A stretch of 64,000 nt of DNA from Lachnospiraceae bacterium (GTDB taxonomy: Bacteria; Bacillota; Clostridia; Lachnospirales; Lachnospiraceae). Under the pieces are notes generated by a model. The model made no database searches, was not told the DNA's origin, and was given only the letters and a program-made list of their open reading frames with translations. A program made the position numbers and the translations under genes. How positions within the stretch are numbered: the first letter of the stretch is position 1; every line of letters begins with the position of its first letter. Where the stretch lies: the NCBI GenBank assembly GCA_016283575.1, contig JAEEND010000009.1:1-64000 (forward strand). Reading direction: 5' to 3'. Of the stretch, positions 26,703-34,828 are shown in pieces.

Positions 26703-26920
26703 CAGCGAGACTTAGAAAAATGGGGAATTTGCTGTAAGAAAAGCACGTTATATTTCAAACCGAGCAGCGAGAAACGTTATTTTACAAATCCCGCTGTTGG
26801 AAATCAACTTTGAACTTCATTTAAGGCAGCGGAAAACGAAAATTATAAAAATCCGCTGTAAAGAATTCAGGATAGTGGTCAAACTGGGCAGCGGAAAACA
26901 CTATTCTACAAATCCCGCTG
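26703..26920. repeat. Array A of 62-bp periodic repeats (four units)
   Basis: Units at 26703-26734, 26765-26796, 26827-26858 and 26889-26920, each 32 bp, begin CAGCGRRA and end in (ATCC)CGCTG or TTGCTG. They are separated by three unrelated spacers of exactly 30 bp. Units 2 and 4 share 26 of 32 bases by eye. Ends facing each other across spacers are complementary (CCGCTG with CAGCGG). Confidence 0.85.
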
Positions 26921-26940
26921 TAAAAATGATGGTTTTTATA

Positions 26941-26975
26941 TTTTGTAAAAAGGGCATATCTTTCGATATGCCCTT
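26941..26975 (-). terminator. Intrinsic terminator of the chitinase gene
   Basis: Perfect stem AAGGGCATATC / GATATGCCCTT (26950-26975) with loop TTTC. Read on the minus strand it is followed by TTTTT, about 70 bp after the chitinase stop. Confidence 0.85.
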
Positions 26976-27043
26976 AATTTATACTTCAAATGCACCTGCG
27001 GTTTGCATTGTAAGTATTGAATTTATTAAGTTTTTAACTTAAG

Positions 27044-30000
27044 TTACTGAAGTTTCCAAGGTCCCCATTGGCCCTGAGATTCGGGATTGTCACCCTGAGT
27101 CCACCAGGAAGCCTTGTAAACCTTACCGTTATAGCTAACCATGTCACCGCCTACATAGACCTGGGAAGCGTTCCATGCAGGATAGGAGCCTGTGCCGGAA
27201 TCGGGATTAGTGCCTGTACCGGGGTCGGGGTTAGTACCTGTACCGGAATCGGGATTAGTACCCGTGCCGGGATCTGGATTAGTGCCCGTGCCGGGATCAG
27301 GGTTAGTACCCGTTCCGGTGTCGGGATTGGTACCCGTACCGGGATCATTTCCTACAAGCTTCCAAGGTCCCCATTGGCCCTGAGATTCGGGATTGTCGCC
27401 CTGAGTCCACCAGGAAGCCTTGTAAACCTTGCCGTTATAAGTAACCATGTCACCGCCTACATAGACCTGGGAAGCGTTCCATGCAGGATAGGAGCCCGTG
27501 CCGGGATCAGGGTTAGTGCCTGTACCGGGATCGGGATTAGTGCCTGTGCCGGGATCGGGGTTAGTGCCCGTGCCGGGATCGGGATTGGTACCCGTGCCGG
27601 AATCGGGATTGGTAATGGTTCCGTCATCTTCGACGATGGGAAGTCGGTCCATTGCGGCTGCCATAGCGCGGCCCCATGCATAGTTATTGGTAGCATCCCA
27701 GTTAATCGACCAGGTCATAACGCCCCTGAGAGTAGGATATTTTCTGGGAGCTGTGAATGTGCCGGAGGATGTGCCGTTTACAAGAGCATTAACTGCGGTT
27801 TCCACAACGGAAGGTTCCACATAACCGCTGCTTGCGGCACGTGATGTGGAAGGAACACCCAAAGCCACCTGATCGGGACGAAGTCCTGCTTCAATGATGA
27901 GTGTTGAAAGCGATGTTAAGAAATCCGATGTTCCGGGATTAACAACCACATCGTTGTAACCGTTCATACTTCCGGAGTTATAGAACTGAGGATAGCATAC
28001 GGTTAAGATATCTTTTATCTGCAAAGCAAGTCTTAAATAGGAAGTGGTCAAATCGTTGCTTGCAAGTCTTCCGGCCTGAATGTAGAAGGTTTCAGGCGCC
28101 ATGGTGATAATAAAGTCATCACCAAAATGGTCATGTACTGTTCTTAAGGCAGAGGCAATATAGTCAACGCCCGATACTGCTGAGCCTTCCAGATCAATGT
28201 CCACACCTTCGAATCCATATTCTTCGATGATATCAATCAAACCGTCTGCAAATCTGTTGGCAGCTTCAGCGCTGTTAATGGTGATACGTCCTTCGGCACC
28301 GCCTACGGAAATTATTACATGCTGTCCATTTTCTTTTAGCTGAGATATATCATTTATAAACTCAGCCTTGGTATATCCGCCGAGAGCCCGGCACAGGTCT
28401 GCATTCAGGTTAAAAGTAACTTCACCGGGAGTAGTGGTGTTATCTGTAAATGCGACACATATCATGTCGTAGTAAGAAGGCACATCACTTAACTTAAGAT
28501 TGGTGGAGCCGTTGATGAAATTGTGCCAGTATCCTGTAACCATATGCTGAGGAAGAGCGCCGTTGGCAGAGTAGTTGTTGCCGGGATCGGGAGTTATAAC
28601 GGGATCCGGCTCAGTGCCTGTACCGGGATCGGGTTCATCGCCTTCACCGGGATCGGGATCGGTGCCGGGGTCGGGCGTAACAACAGGGTCGTCGCCGACT
28701 ACTTCACTTCCTGCACCATAAACTGCCTGTGCGCCAAACTCATCGAGACTTGTGAGAATTCTCTGAGTCATGGTAATTCCCTCAATATCCGATGCGGATG
28801 CATCGCCGTTAACTCTGAGGGTAAAGGTATGAGAAGTGCCTGGCTTCATGGACTTAGCGGCATAAACGCTTGAAAGATCCACAACAGTCACATCTCCCTT
28901 AGTGGTAACGGAACCGCACTCGGAACCGGCGCTTAATGTGCTGCCGCTCTTAGTGGTGATATAAAGCTTAGGATACATCACGGTTTTCTTGAATAACTCA
29001 GCATCTTTCAATGCAGTGTTACTTTCCGTGGTAACTTCTTTATTCTTAATGGTAAAAGAATAAGTTGAGCCGTTGGCGGTAACGGTAACTTCAGCCTTAG
29101 GAGCGCCTACTTTAATATCCTGTGCGGGAAGAGGAGCGCTTCCGTAAAGAGATTCCTTCATGGTTCTTGTAATGCTGTTGGCACTGTCAAGAGAAGCCAT
29201 CCAGGAGATAAGTCCGCCGAGACCGTTTTCTTTTACATACTGACCCTTGGCTGCTACCGAACGCTCATTGTCGCAGGTAAAGAAATAGCCTGTGGAAGGA
29301 CTGTAATAATATGCAGCCTGAGCTGTTTCGTCATAGTATTCCTGCAGCTGATATTTAGCCTTTAAGTTTTCGATGTCGCCGTAGGCAAAAGTGCCGCTCA
29401 TGACACCGTCATCGGCACGAACGGAGTTGGGCTGTGCCGTAGCATAGAGTCCGGGATTATTTGCATCCCGTCCGTCTGCCTGAACCCCTGCCCAGCCTCT
29501 TGTATAAGGCGCAACACCGATTACGATCTTGCTGTAATCAATGGAATTTCCATAGGTGTTCTTTAAATACTGAACACATGCATCCACTGAGAACTGACCG
29601 TCCTTCTGATTTACAGGGTCATAATTAGGATTCGTGTAAAGAGCCGTCTGGTGACCGGTGTAGCCGTTCCATGCGCCGTTAAGGTCATAGGTCATCATGT
29701 TGGCAAAATCCACGATCCTGAGCACTTTGTCGTATTCGATCTTAGCCATCATGGCAGGTGAAGCCGACATGGCTACTGAAAGCTCGTAGTGCTTATTGTT
29801 GGTGGTTCCGAGAGTATCAAGTTCATTACGTATTTCCTGCAAAAGAAGCGTAAAGTTAGCAGTGTCCGCTGCTGAACCGGGGCAACCTTCGTCGATGGTA
29901 ACGCCGTTGCCTGCCGGGTCGCTTGCGCGTACCGCTGTAGGGTACTCCCAATCTATGTCTACAAAATCAAATCCGAGATAATCCACAAATTTTACAACAT

Positions 30001-30472
30001 TCTTCGCGAAATTTGCGCGCTTCGAAGGGGAAGCGGCAACTGCCGAGAAGTCACCGGAACGAGTCCAGCCGCCGACAGAGATACCTATCTTCATGTTAGG
30101 GTACTTGGTACGAAGAATATTCATTGCACCAAGAACACCTGCATAGGGTTCTCCGTAGGTAAGACCTGTCTGTTCAGGCAAGATTGTAAGAAAATCTGCA
30201 TGCTCGTCACAAAGAACCAAATCCCCATTTGAGTCCATGTCGAGGAATGCAAAATTAAGGTGAGTAATCTGGCTTCCGTCAATCTTGCTGGGATAGAAGT
30301 ATTTCTGTCCGGAATAAATTGACCATTCGCCATAATACATCACGTTACGATACCGGGGTGTGCTTTCTGCAGCCCAGGCCTTCTCCACCCCTATTGGAGA
30401 AGCGACACTGCCGAAAACCGAAGCAATCGTCAATGCCATAGCGACTAAAAAACTGAATCGCTTTCCTTTCAT
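27044..30472 (-). CDS. Secreted chitinase with two GH18 domains and two CBM5/12 modules
   Basis: 1142 residues. Signal peptide (MKGKR, hydrophobic core, cleavage after AWA near 34). GH18-A about 36-445 with catalytic DFVDIDWE (Glu176). A beta-rich region about 455-610, then a Pro/Asp/Gly/Thr linker. GH18-B about 640-975 with VDIDLE (Glu762), resembling ChiD-like chitinases. C-terminal linkers built from GTNPDP repeats flank two almost identical CBM5/12 chitin-binding modules (about 993-1038 and 1095-1142; ASWWTQGDNPESQGQWGPWK). It should degrade chitin outside the cell. The two catalytic domains differ and may be complementary (endo and exo). Ribosome binding site GGAGGG. Confidence 0.93.
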   Translation of the reverse strand: MKGKRFSFLVAMALTIASVFGSVASPIGVEKAWAAESTPRYRNVMYYGEWSIYSGQKYFYPSKIDGSQITHLNFAFLDMDSNGDLVLCDEHADFLTILPEQTGLTYGEPYAGVLGAMNILRTKYPNMKIGISVGGWTRSGDFSAVAASPSKRANFAKNVVKFVDYLGFDFVDIDWEYPTAVRASDPAGNGVTIDEGCPGSAADTANFTLLLQEIRNELDTLGTTNNKHYELSVAMSASPAMMAKIEYDKVLRIVDFANMMTYDLNGAWNGYTGHQTALYTNPNYDPVNQKDGQFSVDACVQYLKNTYGNSIDYSKIVIGVAPYTRGWAGVQADGRDANNPGLYATAQPNSVRADDGVMSGTFAYGDIENLKAKYQLQEYYDETAQAAYYYSPSTGYFFTCDNERSVAAKGQYVKENGLGGLISWMASLDSANSITRTMKESLYGSAPLPAQDIKVGAPKAEVTVTANGSTYSFTIKNKEVTTESNTALKDAELFKKTVMYPKLYITTKSGSTLSAGSECGSVTTKGDVTVVDLSSVYAAKSMKPGTSHTFTLRVNGDASASDIEGITMTQRILTSLDEFGAQAVYGAGSEVVGDDPVVTPDPGTDPDPGEGDEPDPGTGTEPDPVITPDPGNNYSANGALPQHMVTGYWHNFINGSTNLKLSDVPSYYDMICVAFTDNTTTPGEVTFNLNADLCRALGGYTKAEFINDISQLKENGQHVIISVGGAEGRITINSAEAANRFADGLIDIIEEYGFEGVDIDLEGSAVSGVDYIASALRTVHDHFGDDFIITMAPETFYIQAGRLASNDLTTSYLRLALQIKDILTVCYPQFYNSGSMNGYNDVVVNPGTSDFLTSLSTLIIEAGLRPDQVALGVPSTSRAASSGYVEPSVVETAVNALVNGTSSGTFTAPRKYPTLRGVMTWSINWDATNNYAWGRAMAAAMDRLPIVEDDGTITNPDSGTGTNPDPGTGTNPDPGTGTNPDPGTGTNPDPGTGSYPAWNASQVYVGGDMVTYNGKVYKASWWTQGDNPESQGQWGPWKLVGNDPGTGTNPDTGTGTNPDPGTGTNPDPGTGTNPDSGTGTNPDPGTGTNPDSGTGSYPAWNASQVYVGGDMVSYNGKVYKASWWTQGDNPESQGQWGPWKLQ
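27054..27496. repeat. 306-bp direct repeat encoding linker plus CBM module
   Basis: The ~137-bp CBM-coding segment starting at 27054 recurs at 27360 with only a few differences (306 bp = 102 codons). The 18-bp GTNPDP-coding units between them form a minisatellite. Near-identity indicates a recent duplication. Confidence 0.85.
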
Positions 30473-30816
30473 AATTATATAGCCCTCCTAACTGGTAAAA
30501 CACGCGTCAACCTGCCTTCCCCACAGATTGACAAGTTACACCAAAAGTATATGTTACGACCTTAAATGTTCCCATGAAAAAGATTGCGATATTTTGCATT
30601 ATATTGTTTAATTGTCTAATAATAACGTTTTCATAAACGATAGTTTCTGTGACTTTATCACACGATATGAATTTTTTATGAACTCCTGCAAATTCGGTTG
30701 CGTCAAATTGAATTTGCATATATAATGAACATGCTGTCAGCGGATGGTGGCAGTAAACACAGAGGAGGCGGGTTTCTTTCGCGCGAAATTCGCATAAATG
30801 AAAGTGAGGATTATAA
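30473..30816. promoter_or_regulatory. 344-bp divergent control region between chitinase and SDR
   Basis: Rightward promoter TTGCGT (30698-30703), 17-nt spacer, TATAAT (30721-30726). A perfect inverted repeat TGCAAATTC (30687-30695) / GAATTTGCA (30710-30718) encloses the -35 box and reaches the spacer, a good operator. Leftward, a minus-strand TATAAT lies at 30603-30598 with a poor -35, suggesting activated expression of the chitinase. The rest is AT-rich with no coding signal. Confidence 0.6.
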
Positions 30817-31575
30817 ATGTTTGATTTAAAAGGACAGGTTGCAGTAATCACAGGCGCAAGCTCAGGTCTTGGCCGTCAGATGGCAAAGGGCTTTGCAGCA
30901 CAGGGCGCAGATCTTGCAATCTTAGCAAGAAGAGTTGAAAGACTTGAAGAGTTAAAGAACGAATTGGAACAGATGGGCGTTAAGGTCCTTCCCGTAGGAT
31001 GTGATGTTACATCTACAGAATCCATTAATGCAGCAGCAGAAGCTGTTGAAAAAGAATTTGGCAAGGCTGATATCCTTGTTAACTGCGCAGGTTCATCCAA
31101 GGATGCCGGCGTACTCGAAATGAAGGATGATGAATGGGATTTCACTATTGAAACAGACCTTACATCCGTATTCAAGGTAACAAGAGCATTTGGTAACATC
31201 ATGAAAAAGAATAACTACGGACGTGTTATCAACATCGCTTCCATGTACGGCCTTGTAGGTAACGATGAGATTCCTACCATCGCTTATCATTCATCAAAGG
31301 GTGGTGTTATCAACTTCACAAGAGCAGCAGCTGCTGAACTTGCAAAATACAACATCACAGTTAACTGTATCTGCCCCGGTTACTTCTATACAGAACTTAC
31401 AACCGCTGTACTTGATACAGACCACTTCCAGGACTTTGCAAAGAGCCATGTTCCCATGCAGAGATACGGAAAAGAAGGCGAACTTAATGCCGGAGCACTT
31501 TTCCTTGCATCTAAAGAAGCAAGCTATGTAACAGGCGTAATGCTTCCTATCGATGGCGGTTATACTTGCGTATAA
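30817..31575 (+). CDS. SDR-family oxidoreductase (gluconate 5-dehydrogenase-like)
   Basis: 252 residues, classical short-chain dehydrogenase: GASSGLGRQ cofactor motif at 13-21, NCAGSS (NAG-like), catalytic Ser in INIASMYG, YHSSK with the Tyr-Lys pair, and C-terminal GVMLPIDGGYT. ARR after the second strand favours NADP(H). Closest by eye to gluconate 5-dehydrogenase/3-oxoacyl reductase proteins. Substrate not decided. Single-gene unit ended by a strong terminator. Confidence 0.85.
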   Translation: MFDLKGQVAVITGASSGLGRQMAKGFAAQGADLAILARRVERLEELKNELEQMGVKVLPVGCDVTSTESINAAAEAVEKEFGKADILVNCAGSSKDAGVLEMKDDEWDFTIETDLTSVFKVTRAFGNIMKKNNYGRVINIASMYGLVGNDEIPTIAYHSSKGGVINFTRAAAAELAKYNITVNCICPGYFYTELTTAVLDTDHFQDFAKSHVPMQRYGKEGELNAGALFLASKEASYVTGVMLPIDGGYTCV

Positions 31576-31616
31576 TAGCATAATTTGTTATTAAACTTTT
31601 AATAATTTGAACAAAG

Positions 31617-31650
31617 CCTTCTGTGATAGAATAATCACAGAAGGTTTTTT
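31617..31650 (+). terminator. Intrinsic terminator of the SDR gene
   Basis: CCTTCTGTGAT (31617-31627) / ATCACAGAAGG (31634-31644), loop AGAATA, then TTTTTT. Confidence 0.9.
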
Positions 31651-31677
31651 GTTGTGCACATTTGGAGGTGCAATAGC

Positions 31678-32304
31678 ATGAAAACAAGAAAAGAAGCCTT
31701 GGATTATGGTCTGACCTTTGAAGACTCATATTTTGATATTCCATTCAGTGATCAGAATTGGCAGCTTGTAAGATACAAGCTTAATAAAAAAGCATTCTTG
31801 TGGACTTATGAGAAGGATGGATTTATTAATCTGAATGTGAAGGTTGATCCCATAAAGGCAGGTTTCTGGAGAAAAGCATATAAGTCCGTTATCCCGGGAT
31901 ATCATCAGAATAAGGATAACTGGAACACCATCATTCTTGATGGCACGGTGCCTGACTCAGATATCAAGATAATGATCGCAGAAAGCTATGAGCTTGTGTC
32001 GGACAGTCCCAGGAAGAGAATCTATGAGGCGGTAAAAACAATTCCGTATGGAAAGGTTGCAACCTATGGCGACGTAGCCATGATGGCAGGAAACCCGAAG
32101 ATGTCACGTGCTGTGGGTAATGCGCTTCACAATAATCCCCATCCCGGCGAAATCCCATGTCACCGCGTAGTAAACTCCTTGGGCGAGCTCGCAGGAGCCT
32201 TCGCCTTTGGCGGAAAAGAGGTTCAAGCCAACCTATTAAGAAGCGAAGGCGTGGAAGTTAACAGCGGAAAAGTGGATTTAAGCAAATTCCGCTGCACTAT
32301 TTAA
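31678..32304 (+). CDS. MmcQ/YjbR-like domain fused to methylated-DNA cysteine methyltransferase
   Basis: 208 residues from ATG 31678 (GGAGG at 31664-31668; the earlier ATG 31654 overlaps the terminator side and lacks a site). Residues 1-105 look like the MmcQ/YjbR CyaY-fold (EKDGFINLNVKVDP, PGYHQNKDNWNTIILDG). Residues 112-195 are the Ogt/MGMT DNA-binding and acceptor domain: VATYGDVAMMAG, MSRAVGNALHNNP and IPCHRVVN with the alkyl-acceptor Cys. It should repair O6-alkylguanine or flip alkylated bases. The last 14 codons are supplied by a unit of periodic array B, so the native C-terminus may have been replaced. Confidence 0.8.
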   Translation: MKTRKEALDYGLTFEDSYFDIPFSDQNWQLVRYKLNKKAFLWTYEKDGFINLNVKVDPIKAGFWRKAYKSVIPGYHQNKDNWNTIILDGTVPDSDIKIMIAESYELVSDSPRKRIYEAVKTIPYGKVATYGDVAMMAGNPKMSRAVGNALHNNPHPGEIPCHRVVNSLGELAGAFAFGGKEVQANLLRSEGVEVNSGKVDLSKFRCTI

Positions 32305-32418
32305 CCCGAATTTCAAGCACCCAACAGCGGAAATTTAAAAAAACAAGATTCCGCTGCCCGAGAACCTCGAAAGAAGCCAGAATATACAGCGAAAACCAAG
32401 AAAAGGAGAAAATCGATG
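32262..32418. repeat. Array B of 62-bp periodic repeats (three units) bridging two genes
   Basis: Units 32262-32294 (33 bp), 32325-32356 and 32387-32418 (32 bp) with 30-bp spacers. Unit 1 is inside the 3' end of the methyltransferase gene, whose stop (32302-32304) lies in the first spacer. Unit 3 contains AAGGAG (32403-32408) and its terminal ATCGATG supplies ATG 32416 of the next gene. Confidence 0.82.
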
Positions 32419-33069
32419 AAAACATTAAAGGAAGCCCTGCTTGAGCGTCACTCGGTGCGCCAGTATCAGGACAAGAAGATTGAAAGCGAGAAGTGCGAGC
32501 TATTAAGACAGAAGGTTGAAGAATTAAATAAAGAAGGAAACCTCCATATGCAGTTTGCGGAGGATGCCGGCGATACCTTCAACCGACTCTTAAATAAATT
32601 CATGGGCCTTGGCTCAGCTCCGGGCGTAATAGCTTGCATCGGAGAAGACAGCGACGACCTTGAAGAAAGAGTAGGATACTACGGACAGAAGCTTGTGCTT
32701 TATGCGCAGCAGCTGGGCCTTAATACATGCTGGGCGGGAACATATCAGCCTAAAAATGTCCCGGCTGAAATCGGCAAGGGCGAAAAGCTTGTGCTGGTAA
32801 TTGCCATAGGTTACGGAGTGAACGGCGGAAGAGAAAGAAAGAGTAAGACCTTCGAAGATGTTGTGGTAACCAAAAGAACCGATTACCCCGATTGGTTCAA
32901 AGAAGGTGTGAAATGCGCATTGCTCGCACCCACAGCCATGAACCAGCAGAAGTTTGAGATCAGATTAAATGATGATGACACGGTAGAATTCATCGATAAA
33001 GGCGGAATTCATTCAAAGACCGATCTCGGAATCGTAAAGCTGAACTTCGAGATCGGCGCTGAAAAATAG
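32416..33069 (+). CDS. Nitroreductase-family protein
   Basis: 217 residues. N-terminal ERHSVRQYQDKKI is the FMN-phosphate Arg/Ser motif of nitroreductases; KLVLYAQQLGLNTCWAG is the usual middle helix and GYG the late motif. The layout resembles the shorter TM1586-like group, where a second half repeats the fold (LAPTAMNQQKFEI). Expected FMN-dependent NAD(P)H oxidoreductase; substrate unknown. Start codon and Shine-Dalgarno come from repeat array B. Confidence 0.82.
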   Translation: MKTLKEALLERHSVRQYQDKKIESEKCELLRQKVEELNKEGNLHMQFAEDAGDTFNRLLNKFMGLGSAPGVIACIGEDSDDLEERVGYYGQKLVLYAQQLGLNTCWAGTYQPKNVPAEIGKGEKLVLVIAIGYGVNGGRERKSKTFEDVVVTKRTDYPDWFKEGVKCALLAPTAMNQQKFEIRLNDDDTVEFIDKGGIHSKTDLGIVKLNFEIGAEK

Positions 33070-33115
33070 GTTAACATAATAACGCCCATATGCCAAACTC
33101 ACAAAATATTTATAA

Positions 33116-33149
33116 ACCTATTGACATGATAGGTAATTAACGCTATTAT
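33116..33149 (+). promoter_or_regulatory. cysK promoter with overlapping inverted repeat
   Basis: TTGACA (33121-33126), 17-nt spacer, TATTAT (33144-33149). ACCTAT (33116-33121) and ATAGGT (33129-33134), 7 bp apart, form an inverted repeat over the -35 box. It resembles Rrf2-family (CymR/IscR) sites, which often control cysteine synthesis genes. Confidence 0.7.
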
Positions 33150-33246
33150 ACTTTCAACTCGACTACAGAAGATAGTCCGAACAGAGAATCTTGTGATAAG
33201 ATTAGTACAATGATCAGTCACAGGAAAAGAAAATGAGGAGGCCAAC

Positions 33247-34179
33247 ATGTCTAAGATTTATAAGGGAACACTTGATTTGATCGGTAACACACCGCTTTTA
33301 GAGGTTGTTAACATTGAGAAGGAGCTTAACTTAAAGGCACAGTTGCTTGTTAAGCTTGAGTATTTGAATCCTGCAGGAAGCGTTAAGGATCGCGCAGCAA
33401 AGTACATGATAAAAGATGCCGAAGAAAAGGGCATATTAAGAGAGGGTTCAGTGATCATTGAGCCTACATCCGGAAATACCGGTATCGGTCTTGCTTCCAT
33501 AGCTGCATCAAAGGGATATAGGGCAATATTCACAATGCCTGAGACCATGAGTGTTGAAAGAAGAAATATTTTGAGAGCATATGGCGCTGAGATCGTGCTT
33601 ACCGAAGGCGCTAAGGGTATGAAGGGTGCCATTGCCAAGGCGGAAGAGCTTGCAAAAGAGATTCCCGGAAGCTTCATCCCCGGACAGTTTGATAATCCTG
33701 CCAATGCACAGGCTCACAGGGAGACAACAGGTCCCGAAATCTACAACGACACAGACGGAAATGTTGATATCTTCGTTGCAGGTGTAGGTACGGGCGGAAC
33801 AATAACCGGGATCGGTGAGTACTTAAAAAGTAAGAAAGAAAGTGTTAAAATAGTAGCTGTAGAGCCCAAGGATTCACCTGTTCTTTCAGAAGGTCATTCA
33901 GGCCCCCACAAGATTCAGGGTATCGGCGCAGGTTTCGTGCCTTCCATTCTTAACACTGAAGTATATGATGAAGTATTTCAGGCAGAAAGTGATGATGCAT
34001 TCAAGGCATCCAAGCTTTTAGCCAAAAAAGAAGGTATCCTCGTGGGAATTTCTTCCGGTGCGGCTTTACATGCGGCAATCGAATATAGTAAGATGCCTGA
34101 AAATGAAGGAAAGGTAATAGTGGCGCTTTTACCCGACAGCGGTGACAGATATTATTCCACTCCTTTATTTACAGAGTAG
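33247..34179 (+). CDS. cysK: Cysteine synthase A (O-acetylserine sulfhydrylase)
   Basis: 310 residues, fold type II PLP enzyme. PLP-binding Lys47 in PAGSVKDRAAKYM, substrate loop PTSGNTGIGLA, phosphate-binding GVGTGGTITGIGEYL, and SSGAALHAAI near the C-terminus. Combines O-acetylserine with sulfide to give cysteine. Long leader (about 90 nt) between promoter and GGAGG. Followed after 14 bp by a small membrane protein gene. Confidence 0.95.
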   Translation: MSKIYKGTLDLIGNTPLLEVVNIEKELNLKAQLLVKLEYLNPAGSVKDRAAKYMIKDAEEKGILREGSVIIEPTSGNTGIGLASIAASKGYRAIFTMPETMSVERRNILRAYGAEIVLTEGAKGMKGAIAKAEELAKEIPGSFIPGQFDNPANAQAHRETTGPEIYNDTDGNVDIFVAGVGTGGTITGIGEYLKSKKESVKIVAVEPKDSPVLSEGHSGPHKIQGIGAGFVPSILNTEVYDEVFQAESDDAFKASKLLAKKEGILVGISSGAALHAAIEYSKMPENEGKVIVALLPDSGDRYYSTPLFTE

Positions 34180-34193
34180 TAGGGGAGGTCCTC

Positions 34194-34586
34194 ATGGAGC
34201 AGAATGAACAGTTTGAGCTTTTGTTAAAAGAAAGTAAGAAGCGTAATTTTTATTTACGCATAGTAGTCGGCTGTATGCTGGCAATGGTCATTATTTTTCT
34301 TGCATCGGCATGTATAGTGGTGCCCAGAGCGGTTGAGTCATTTAATACTCTTAATGAATCCGCTGCGACTTTTGATGCCGCAGTTACCGAAATGCATGAG
34401 CTTACGGTTCAGCTTAAGGATACAAACCTGCTTCTTCAGGACTTTGTAAATGAAAATGCAAATACTTTGACCGAGATCATCACTAAGATTAATAAAGTGG
34501 ATTTCGATGCTTTAAACGAAGCCATCGATGGCCTTAGAGATACGGTCGAACCCTTTGCTAACTTCATGAATTTCTTTAAAAAATAA
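34194..34586 (+). CDS. Small single-pass membrane protein with coiled coil
   Basis: 130 residues: 20 polar residues, one helix near 22-44 (VVGCMLAMVIIFLASACIVV), then a long helical extracytoplasmic part with heptad-like spacing (LNESAATFDAAVTEMHEL, LLLQDFVNENANTLTEI). No enzyme motif. Co-transcribed with cysK. Role unknown. Confidence 0.7.
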   Translation: MEQNEQFELLLKESKKRNFYLRIVVGCMLAMVIIFLASACIVVPRAVESFNTLNESAATFDAAVTEMHELTVQLKDTNLLLQDFVNENANTLTEIITKINKVDFDALNEAIDGLRDTVEPFANFMNFFKK

Positions 34587-34607
34587 TATTTCATTAAAGA
34601 TCTTACG

Positions 34608-34640
34608 GGACATGGCAGTGAAAGCTGCTGTGTCCTTTTT
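34608..34640 (+). terminator. Intrinsic terminator of the cysK operon
   Basis: GGACA-GGCAG pairs with CTGC-TGTCC around loop GTGAAAG, followed by TTTTT. Confidence 0.85.
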
Positions 34641-34732
34641 ATATTTCCGACTGATTAAGACTAACTTCCCGAAAGATACAAAGGCGTCCTTTTACATGCC
34701 AAAATACGTCAAAAATTACAAAAGTTAAAAAG

Positions 34733-34761
34733 TAGACAATCCGTAATAAACATGGTATTAT
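34733..34761 (+). promoter_or_regulatory. Promoter of the aryl-acid operon
   Basis: TAGACA (34733-34738), 17-nt spacer, TATTAT (34756-34761), 68 bp before the first start codon. Confidence 0.7.
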
Positions 34762-34828
34762 AAGTCTTGATGACTTTAACGGGTAAAAGCGTTAAAGCAA
34801 AAAAGTATTATGGATGGTAGAGTGAAAA

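Larger units (their letters stand above)
26534..27043. other. 510-bp gene-free stretch with the first 62-bp periodic array
   Basis: From left to right: promoter region of the small minus gene (26534-26590), an unassigned AT-rich part with one degenerate array unit (about 26667-26695), array A (26703-26920), and the chitinase terminator (26941-26975). No coding frame here looks real. Confidence 0.7.

Noticed and set aside
26703-26920. CRISPR array
   Set aside because: The 32/30 spacing is CRISPR-like, but repeat interiors differ too much, pairing is across spacers, several small arrays exist and no cas gene is nearby.
27068-27844. 258-codon frame opposite the chitinase gene
   Set aside because: It reads the Gly-Thr-Asn-Pro linker repeats in antisense, giving low-complexity protein; no ribosome binding site.
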